DNA of 58,144 nucleotides from Gammaproteobacteria bacterium. Lineage in GTDB: Bacteria; Pseudomonadota; Gammaproteobacteria; Steroidobacterales; Steroidobacteraceae. The translations under genes were made by a program, and so were the position numbers. Numbering within the stretch: position 1 is the stretch's first letter; the number at the start of each line of letters is the position of its first letter. The stretch spans positions 1 through 58,144 of the forward strand of contig DAIDHD010000015.1 in NCBI GenBank assembly GCA_027459765.1, written 5' to 3'. A model generated the notes under the pieces. The model saw only the letters and a list, made by a program, of their open reading frames with translations. It was not told the origin of the DNA and searched no databases. Of the stretch, positions 52,723-58,144 are shown piece after piece.

Positions 52723-53277
52723 ATGAGTGTCCGCAACCCGTCCGCCGCGCTTGCGGTGCCGCCCGAAGCCGCGGACCACTGCCGTGGGCAGGAACATGCG
52801 CGCGTGGTGCTCGTCGAGTACGGTGACTTCGAGTGCCCGGACTGCAGGATCGCGGCGCGCACGGCGGCACTGCTCCTGGAGCGGCACGTGAACCGCGTGC
52901 GCTTCATCTACCGTCACTTTCCGCTGGAGACGGCGCACCCGAACGCGCTGCTCGCCGCCGAGGCGAGTGAAGCGGCGGCCGCTCAGGGCAAGTTCTGGCA
53001 AATGCACGACCGACTGTTCGCGCATCAGGGGCACCTGACCGCGGCGGACCTGAGGAAGCACGCCGAGGCCATCGGTCTCGACATGGCGCGCTACACGGCG
53101 GAGATGGACGATCACATCTACCTGCAGCGGGTACGTGAACACCGCGACGGCGGGCGCGCAAGCCACGTGCGCGGCACGCCGACGTTCTTCGTGGGCGGCG
53201 CGCTGCAGGACACTGCTGCCGGCACGAACGCGCTCGAGGAACACGTCGCGCGCGCGGTCGCCCACGCCTACCCCTGA
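52723..53277 (+). CDS. Cytoplasmic DsbA-like thioredoxin-fold protein (CPDC)
   Basis: A 184-residue thioredoxin-fold protein of the DsbA/Thioredoxin_4 group. The active-site pair is C38-C41 (ECPDC), the cis-proline loop is RGTPTFFVGG near residue 150, and a helical insertion (FWQMHDRLFAHQ) lies between. No signal peptide is seen, so it acts in the cytoplasm, perhaps as a disulfide reductase/isomerase under stress. The ATG at 52723 has GGGGAGG about nine bases upstream and is preferred over the GTG at 52714. It follows htpG and may be co-transcribed. Confidence 0.85.
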   Translation: MSVRNPSAALAVPPEAADHCRGQEHARVVLVEYGDFECPDCRIAARTAALLLERHVNRVRFIYRHFPLETAHPNALLAAEASEAAAAQGKFWQMHDRLFAHQGHLTAADLRKHAEAIGLDMARYTAEMDDHIYLQRVREHRDGGRASHVRGTPTFFVGGALQDTAAGTNALEEHVARAVAHAYP

Positions 53278-53320
53278 CGAAAGCGGCCGGTAGCGAACGA
53301 AAGCGTCCGGCGAAAAGCAA

Positions 53321-53346
53321 GGCCGGGCACGTCGCCGTGCCCGGCC
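53321..53346. terminator. Bidirectional terminator between the DsbA-like gene and the TPR protein gene
   Basis: An 11-bp GC-rich stem (GGCCGGGCACG, 53321-53331, with 53336-53346) closes a TCGC loop in the gap between two convergent genes. On the minus strand it is followed by a T-rich tract (TTGCTTTTC); the plus strand has only scattered T residues. Confidence 0.75.
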
Positions 53347-53386
53347 TCGTCTCACTTCACTGCGGTGCCTTACAGGCGGGTTCGGC

Positions 53387-54235
53387 TCAGCTCCAGTCGT
53401 CGCCGCCGCCACCCCCGCTGAACCCGCCGCCATCGTCCCACGAACCCGGGTCGTTGACGCCGAAGTCGGCGCCGCCCATGTCGCTGTTCGCGTCGGTGCG
53501 CCAGTCAGCGTCCTGTACGGCAGGGCCGGGCACGACACCGGCCTCGCGCCGATCGCCGTCGAGGAAGTGGTGTGCGAGCTCCTCGCCCGCCACCACGCCC
53601 GCGCCGACCGCGAGGCCGGACGCGAGACCGCCGGCGATCGTGGACCCCAAGCCCGGCGCGCCCGGGCCGGCCGGCGGCGCGCCGTAGGGAACGCCGCCGC
53701 CGTAGCCCGCGGGACCGTACGGTCCGGGTCCGACGCTCGGCGCGGCGCTGTACACCACCGGCTGGCGGCGGCGGAACAGCAGCCACAGGAGGCCGATGGC
53801 GCCCGCCAGCACGATCAGGGTGCCCCACGGAAAGTGAGGTGCCGGTGCGGCGCCGACGATCACCCGCTGCGGCTGCAGGGTTCGCACCACGCCGCCGAGT
53901 CCCAGCTGCGCCTTGAGCTCGGCGAGCGACTGCGGCTTCACGAAAGGCAGCCCCGGTTCGAGCTCTTCGGCCTGCTTCAACTCTGCGCGGGCGAGCCCGA
54001 CCTTGCCCTCGCGGGCGAACAGTTCGGCCTGCACGTAGTGGGCCTTGGCGCTCTTCGGGTGATCGCGCAGCACCTGCTCGATCATGGTCTGCGCCTGGTC
54101 GAGGTGGCCGCCGGCGGCCGCCTCGTAAATCTGATGCATGGAGGGGTCGGCGTCTGCCGCACGCGCCGTTCCGGCCACGGTCACGGCGACCGTGAGGCTT
54201 AAGGCGGCCAGCGAGGCGGCGAGGAGTCTACGCAT
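53387..54235 (-). CDS. Exported TPR protein with membrane helix and Gly-rich tail
   Basis: A 282-residue protein with a 26-residue signal peptide (MRRLLAASLAALSL... to ARA). One or two TPR-like repeats (about 32-95, HLDQAQTMIEQVLRDHPKSAKAHY region) are followed by a membrane helix (about 140-158, TLIVLAGAIGLLWLLF), a Pro/Gly/Tyr-rich region and a tail ending SGGGGGDDWS. The tail resembles those of TPM-domain membrane proteins, but no TPM domain is present. The ATG at 54235 has GGAG nine bases upstream; the ATG at 54250 has no ribosome site. Function unknown. Confidence 0.75.
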   Translation of the reverse strand: MRRLLAASLAALSLTVAVTVAGTARAADADPSMHQIYEAAAGGHLDQAQTMIEQVLRDHPKSAKAHYVQAELFAREGKVGLARAELKQAEELEPGLPFVKPQSLAELKAQLGLGGVVRTLQPQRVIVGAAPAPHFPWGTLIVLAGAIGLLWLLFRRRQPVVYSAAPSVGPGPYGPAGYGGGVPYGAPPAGPGAPGLGSTIAGGLASGLAVGAGVVAGEELAHHFLDGDRREAGVVPGPAVQDADWRTDANSDMGGADFGVNDPGSWDDGGGFSGGGGGDDWS

Positions 54236-54286
54236 GAAATGGCGCTCCATAAGAGGGTCGAATCGACCGGTGGGAGGTTAGATGAG

Positions 54287-54319
54287 GCCGGCCGGGACGA
54301 AGTTCAACGCCCGGCCGGC
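54287..54319 (-). terminator. Hairpin downstream of hpd
   Basis: A 10-bp stem (GCCGGCCGGG, 54287-54296, with 54310-54319) around a 13-base loop lies 13 bp beyond the hpd stop. It is probably the hpd terminator; the U-run is weak. Confidence 0.5.
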
Positions 54320-54332
54320 GACCGCAGGGTGG

Positions 54333-55415
54333 TCAGATGACGCCGCGGCGCTTCTGGTCGAGCTCGATGGATTCGAACAGGGCCTGGAAGTTGCCCTCGC
54401 CGAAGCCCTGGTTGCCCTTGCGCTGGATGATTTCGAAAAAAATCGGACCGATCGCGTTCTTGGTGAAGATCTGCAGCAGGATTCCCTCGCGGGCGCTGCC
54501 GTCGATGAGGATGCGGCGGCGCGCGAGCTCGGCCACCTTCTCGCGATGCCCGGCAACCCGGGCGTCGATGCCCTCGTAGTAGGTGTCGGGCGTGTCCTGG
54601 AACTCGATGCCCTGCGCGCGCAGCGCGTCCACCGTGGCGTAGATGTCGTCGGTGGCGAGCGCGATGTGCTGGATGCCCTCGCCCTTGTACTCGTTGAGGT
54701 ACTCCTCGATCTGGCTCTTGTCGTCCTGGCTTTCGTTGATCGGGATGCGGATCTTGCCGCAGGGCGAGGTGAGCGCGCGCGAGAACAGCCCGGTCTGCTT
54801 GCCTTCGATGCTGAAGTAGCGGATCTCGCGGAAGTTGAACAGGCGTTCGTAGTAGCGCGACCACTGCTCCATGCGGCCGAAGTGCAGGTTGTGGGTCAGG
54901 TGGTCGATGAAGGTCAGGCCGTAGCCCCGCGGATGATGCTCGACGCCAGGCAGATACTCGAACTCGGCGTCGTAGGCGCTGCCCTTGCCGCCGTAGCGGT
55001 CGATCAGATACAGCATGCAGCCGCCGATGCCCTCGATCACCGGGGCCTCCACGGCCCTGGTGTGCTCCAGCGCACCGATGGCTGCGGCGCCGTTGCCCAG
55101 CGCCTGCTCGCGCACCCACGCCGCCGGCTTGCTGAAGCGGATCGCGAAGCCGCAGGCCGACGGCCCGTGCCGGCGCGCGAACTCGGCCGCGAACGAGCCC
55201 GGCTCCTCGTTGACCAGAAAATGGCAGTCGCCCTGGCGATACAGCGTCACCCGTTTGCGGCGATGGCGCGCCACGGCGCTGAAACCCAGGCGCGGGAACA
55301 GCGTGTGCAGCAGCGCCGGGTCGGGCGCGGCGAACTCGACGAACTCGAAGCCGTCCACGCCCATCGGGTTGTCGAACTGCACCGGCTGCATGCCGGTGTT
55401 GGGTTGCGCGCTCAT
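54333..55415 (-). CDS. hpd: 4-hydroxyphenylpyruvate dioxygenase
   Basis: A 360-residue two-domain vicinal-oxygen-chelate enzyme. The iron ligands are the histidine in the IDHLTHNLHFGRM segment near residue 168, the histidine in GIQHIALATDDI near 246 and the glutamate in FFEIIQRKG near 325. It converts 4-hydroxyphenylpyruvate to homogentisate in tyrosine catabolism. No other homogentisate-pathway genes are in the window. It is divergent from a MarR regulator with a palindromic operator between them, so it is likely repressed by that protein. Confidence 0.95.
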   Translation of the reverse strand: MSAQPNTGMQPVQFDNPMGVDGFEFVEFAAPDPALLHTLFPRLGFSAVARHRRKRVTLYRQGDCHFLVNEEPGSFAAEFARRHGPSACGFAIRFSKPAAWVREQALGNGAAAIGALEHTRAVEAPVIEGIGGCMLYLIDRYGGKGSAYDAEFEYLPGVEHHPRGYGLTFIDHLTHNLHFGRMEQWSRYYERLFNFREIRYFSIEGKQTGLFSRALTSPCGKIRIPINESQDDKSQIEEYLNEYKGEGIQHIALATDDIYATVDALRAQGIEFQDTPDTYYEGIDARVAGHREKVAELARRRILIDGSAREGILLQIFTKNAIGPIFFEIIQRKGNQGFGEGNFQALFESIELDQKRRGVI

Positions 55416-55466
55416 GATGGCCTCCGCAGAACGCGCGGCGCTTGCGCCGCCGGAGCCGACGTTATA

Positions 55467-55480
55467 GTTTCAATTGAAAC
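55467..55480. promoter_or_regulatory. 14-bp palindrome GTTTCAATTGAAAC, candidate MarR operator
   Basis: A perfect palindrome lies in the 87-bp divergent region between hpd and the MarR gene, 23 bp before the marR ATG and 52 bp before the hpd ATG. Its symmetry, AT-richness in GC-rich DNA and position make it the probable binding site of the adjacent MarR-family regulator. Confidence 0.75.
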
Positions 55481-55502
55481 CATTGGCAAGGCGCGCCGCA
55501 TC

Positions 55503-55976
55503 ATGCCCGACCGTGCTCCGCTCGAGCTCGAACGCTTCCTGCCCTACCGGCTGTCGATCCTCAGCAACACGCTCAGCCAGGCGATCGCGCGCGAATACGA
55601 GCGGCGTTTCGGCCTCGGCGTGACCGAATGGCGGGTGATCGCGGTGCTGGCGCGCTACGACGGCGAGGGTCTGGCGGCGCGCGAGGTGGCCGAACGCACG
55701 GCGATGGACAAGGTCGCGGTCAGTCGCGCGGTGGCGCGGCTGGCGGCGGCCGGGCGCGTGATCCGCCGCACCCACCGCGGCGACCGGCGCCGTTCGGTGC
55801 TGCGCCTGTCGGCCAAAGGCTGGGCGATTCACGACGCCGTCGCCCCGCGCGCGCGCGCCCACGAGCGCGACTTGCTGGCGCGTCTCGACGCCGACGAGCG
55901 CGCCTGGCTGGAACGCATCCTCGACAAACTGGCGCCGATGCGACCGCCGGTGAAAGCCCTCCTTACCAATCGGTAG
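55503..55976 (+). CDS. MarR-family transcriptional regulator
   Basis: A 157-residue winged-helix regulator. A helical dimerisation N-terminus (LPYRLSILSNTLSQAIAREY) leads into the recognition region (AREVAERTAMDKVAVSRAVARL near residue 60-80, given as two adjoining parts) and the wing RRTHRGDRRRSVLRLS. It is divergent from hpd and probably controls hpd and itself through the palindrome at 55467-55480, with a tyrosine-pathway metabolite as ligand. The ATG at 55503 starts the conserved sequence; the open frame continues upstream without meaning. Confidence 0.88.
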   Translation: MPDRAPLELERFLPYRLSILSNTLSQAIAREYERRFGLGVTEWRVIAVLARYDGEGLAAREVAERTAMDKVAVSRAVARLAAAGRVIRRTHRGDRRRSVLRLSAKGWAIHDAVAPRARAHERDLLARLDADERAWLERILDKLAPMRPPVKALLTNR

Positions 55977-56060
55977 CCGCACGGAAAGGCGTTGGCGACA
56001 CGTGCGCAGGCAGGATGACGCCACCCCGGCCATGCGGCCGCTGCGTCACGAGGATCCCCC

Positions 56061-56603
56061 ATGAAATGCACTCCCCGGTTCACCGGTACCGCCTTCGGTG
56101 CCCTCGCGCTGCTCGCCCTCGGCACCGGCCTGGCGCGCGCGGACGCCGGCGAGGCCGGCGAAATCGCCGCCGTCGCCACGGCAAAGATTACGCCCACCCA
56201 TGCCATCGCCATCGCCGAAGAGCACAGTCACGGCCGCGCCTTCGGCATGGGCCTTGAAGTCGCCAAGAGCGGCACCTGGTACGAGGTGCAGCTGAACGTC
56301 AACGGCAAGCCGATGCTCGCGCGCGTGGCGCCGGACAGCGGCCGCTTTCTGGGCATCGCACCCGCCAGGGGCGAAGACGCCGACGGCCTGCACAGCCTCG
56401 ACGGCCACCCGCTGACACTAGCCGGCGCCATCACCGCCGCCGAACGTCACGCCGGCGGCCGCGCGCTGGAGGCCGGCCCCTGGGGCAAGGGCGCCGGCGC
56501 CCATTACGATGTCGATGTGGTCAAGGCCGGCACGGTCACGCACTGGAGCGTCAACGCCGACACCGGCACGGTGACACCGGCACCCGCCGCCGAGCAGGAC
56601 TGA
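56061..56603 (+). CDS. Exported protein with two PepSY domains
   Basis: A 180-residue protein with a signal peptide of about 28 residues (ALLALGTGLARA|DAG). Two PepSY-type repeats follow, each beginning with an A-IAEEHSHGRA or AITAAERHAGGRA helix and followed by a strand pair ending in a VNGKP or VNADTG turn. PepSY domains are thought to inhibit proteases or act in metal and envelope sensing. It lies 75 bp before an OmpR-type two-component pair, a common arrangement in which the PepSY protein belongs to the regulon. Confidence 0.85.
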   Translation: MKCTPRFTGTAFGALALLALGTGLARADAGEAGEIAAVATAKITPTHAIAIAEEHSHGRAFGMGLEVAKSGTWYEVQLNVNGKPMLARVAPDSGRFLGIAPARGEDADGLHSLDGHPLTLAGAITAAERHAGGRALEAGPWGKGAGAHYDVDVVKAGTVTHWSVNADTGTVTPAPAAEQD

Positions 56604-56678
56604 GCCGGCAGCTTGCGGCATGATCACGGGCGCGGCGGGATTCCTGTCGCGCCCGTCCCCATTTCGGAGCGCGCCCCG

Positions 56679-57368
56679 ATGAAACTGCTGCTGGTCGAAG
56701 ACGACGCCGAGACGGCCGCCTACGTGGCGCGCGGTCTGCGCGAGCAGGGCCACGTCGTCGACGTCGCCGGCGACGGCCGCGACGGCCTGTACCACGCCGC
56801 CGAGGGCGGCTACGACGTGCTGGTGGTCGATCGCATGCTGCCCAAGCTCGACGGCCTCGGCCTGCTGCGCGCGCTGCGCGCCGCCGGCGTGCGCACGCCG
56901 GTGCTGATGCTGACCGCGCTGGGCGAGGTGGACGCGCGCGTCGAGGGCATCGAGGCCGGTGCCGACGATTATCTGGGCAAGCCGTTCGCGTTCGCCGAAC
57001 TGGCCGCGCGCGTCGGCGCGCTGGGGCGGCGCCCGCCGCTGGTCGAGGGCGCCACCACCGCCCTGCGCCTGGCCGATCTGGAAATGGATCTGCTGCGGCG
57101 CGAGGTGCGACGCGCCGGCCGCGTGATCGATCTGCAGCCGCGCGAGTTCCGCCTGCTGGAGTATCTGCTGCGCCACGCCGGCGAGGTGGTGACGCGCACG
57201 ATGCTGCTCGAGCAGGTGTGGGAATACCACTTCGACCCGCAGACCAGCGTCGTGGAAACCCATATCAGCCGCCTGCGCGGCAAGATCGACCGCGGCTTCG
57301 ACTGCGAGCTGCTGCACACCGTGCGCGGCGCCGGCTACAGCCTGCGCGCGCCGGGCGGCGGTCACTGA
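56679..57368 (+). CDS. OmpR-family response regulator
   Basis: A 229-residue response regulator. The receiver domain shows the acidic pocket VEDDAET near residue 7-11, the phospho-acceptor aspartate in VVDRMLPKLDG near 51, TALG near 79 and the K in GKPFAFAEL near 101. The OmpR/PhoB winged helix (about 128-225) contains LQPREFRLLEYLLRHAG and VVETHISRLRGKID. It resembles QseB/CopR-type regulators. GGAGC precedes the ATG at 56679. The sensor kinase gene starts 2 bp after its stop. Confidence 0.93.
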   Translation: MKLLLVEDDAETAAYVARGLREQGHVVDVAGDGRDGLYHAAEGGYDVLVVDRMLPKLDGLGLLRALRAAGVRTPVLMLTALGEVDARVEGIEAGADDYLGKPFAFAELAARVGALGRRPPLVEGATTALRLADLEMDLLRREVRRAGRVIDLQPREFRLLEYLLRHAGEVVTRTMLLEQVWEYHFDPQTSVVETHISRLRGKIDRGFDCELLHTVRGAGYSLRAPGGGH

Positions 57369-57370
57369 AC

Positions 57371-58144
57371 GTGCGCGCAGCGCGCGGCACCACGGCAGCG
57401 CCGTTGCTGCGCAGCGCGGCGTTCCGGCTCGGCGCGCTGCAGGCGGCGCTGTTCGCGCTGACCGCGCTGGTGCTGTTCGCGGTGACCTGGTGGGCGGTGC
57501 GCGGCTACGCCGAGGGCCAGCTGCGCAACGCGATCGCCGACGAGGCCGGCGAGATGGCGGCGCTGGCACCGGCGACGATCGCCGGCGAAGTCGCGCGTCA
57601 GGTCGCGGCGACTCCGCAGGGCCCGTTCTACTACGCCTACTACGGTGCCGACGGCCGGCTGCGCAGCGGCGATCTGCCGGCACCGGCGCCGGCGCCCGGC
57701 TGGGTGGCGCTGCAGGTGCGCACCCTGGCGCGCGATCACGACGGGCGCACCGAGGTGCTCGCGCTCAGCCAGCGGATGGGCAACGGCGGCACGCTGGTGG
57801 TCGGCCGCGACCGCCGCAGCGCCGACGCGCTCAACGACCTGCTGCAGGGCGCCTTCCTGTGGGCCGGCGCGGCGGCGGTGCTGCTGGCCCTGCTGGGCGG
57901 CGCGCTGGCTGCGCGCAGCTACATGGCGCGCATGCAGGTGGTGGCGGCGAGCGCCGCGCGCATCGTCGCCGGGGATCTCGGCGCGCGCGTTCCGCGCAGC
58001 GGTCGCGGCGACGAGTTCGACCTGCTGGCCGAGGCGCTGAACGCGATGCTGACGCGCATCCAGGGCCTGATGGAAGGCATGCGCCAGGTCAGCAACGACA
58101 TCGCCCACGACCTGCGCACGCCGCTGGCGCACCTGCGCCAGCGG
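57371..58144 (+). CDS. Sensor histidine kinase, cut by the window end
   Basis: The first 258 codons of a kinase cognate to the upstream regulator. They show a membrane helix (about 22-45, LQAALFALTALVLFAVTWWAV), a short periplasmic sensor (about 46-155), a second helix (about 160-180), a HAMP domain (about 182-235, with ARIVAGDLGARVPRSGRGDEFD) and the beginning of HisKA with the phospho-histidine in SNDIAHDLRTPLAHL. The ATPase domain lies beyond the window. A GTG at 57371 is the likely start. The short periplasmic loop resembles metal- or envelope-stress sensors. Confidence 0.9.
   Translation, partial: MRAARGTTAAPLLRSAAFRLGALQAALFALTALVLFAVTWWAVRGYAEGQLRNAIADEAGEMAALAPATIAGEVARQVAATPQGPFYYAYYGADGRLRSGDLPAPAPAPGWVALQVRTLARDHDGRTEVLALSQRMGNGGTLVVGRDRRSADALNDLLQGAFLWAGAAAVLLALLGGALAARSYMARMQVVAASAARIVAGDLGARVPRSGRGDEFDLLAEALNAMLTRIQGLMEGMRQVSNDIAHDLRTPLAHLRQR

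Overview
This is a GC-rich bacterial chromosome segment with tightly packed, often start/stop-overlapping genes. The gene set (Uup, HtpX, HtpG, TonB receptor, sigma-32-type promoter, a DUF2897-like small protein) suggests a gammaproteobacterium, perhaps of the Nevskiales/Steroidobacterales kind. The taxon is an inference from gene content only. I saw no rRNA, tRNA, CRISPR array, insertion sequence or prophage, and no gene-free stretch longer than 300 bases.

The centrepiece (about 4.6-24.6 kb) is a locus that appears to encode complete catabolism of the plant sulfosugar sulfoquinovose (SQ) and its glyceryl glycoside. A TonB-dependent receptor (14276-16648) and an MFS carrier (18793-20085) would import the glycoside. 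A GH31 sulfoquinovosidase carrying the KERWY sulfonate-binding signature (16764-18788) would release SQ and glycerol. A mutarotase, SDR dehydrogenase, SMP-30 lactonase, IlvD/Edd dehydratase and HpcH/HpaI aldolase form a sulfo-Entner-Doudoroff route to pyruvate plus sulfolactaldehyde. An aldehyde dehydrogenase (23087-24529) would make (S)-sulfolactate. SlcC-like and ComC-like dehydrogenases (4618-6557) would invert it to (R)-sulfolactate, and SuyA/SuyB-like sulfo-lyase subunits (6581-8052) would give a second pyruvate plus sulfite. GlpD and GlpK, embedded in the same operons, would take the glycerol. Three copies of a palindrome related to GTCTTATATAAGAC lie in front of every operon of the locus and of the resident GntR/UTRA repressor, two of them over a -10 element. 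The locus therefore looks like one self-contained regulon.

To the left lie a TM2 protein, an IorAB-like molybdenum hydroxylase, an AcuI-type reductase and a small secreted protein (0-4.6 kb). To the right (24.6-30.6 kb) is a signalling cassette: CHASE3-type histidine kinase, GGDEF/EAL protein with a degenerate cyclase site, cupredoxin-like protein, exported truncated hemoglobin and a divergent DUF3034 protein. Next come Uup, an mprF-acvB pair for lysyl-phosphatidylglycerol, an IclR regulator and a photolyase (30.6-39.7 kb). Ferredoxin-NADP reductase, TesB, a small membrane protein and a GNAT enzyme follow (39.9-42.6 kb).

The interval 42.6-49.5 kb holds a lipid-modifying operon (FAD oxidoreductase, DUF1365, Cfa, FAD dehydrogenase), a fatty-acid desaturase and HtpX. 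A stress/chaperone group with CbpA, HtpG (preceded by a near-consensus sigma-32 promoter) and a DsbA-like protein follows (49.7-53.3 kb). The right end has a TPR protein, 4-hydroxyphenylpyruvate dioxygenase divergent from a MarR regulator with a palindromic operator between them, a PepSY protein, and an OmpR-type two-component pair whose kinase runs off the window.
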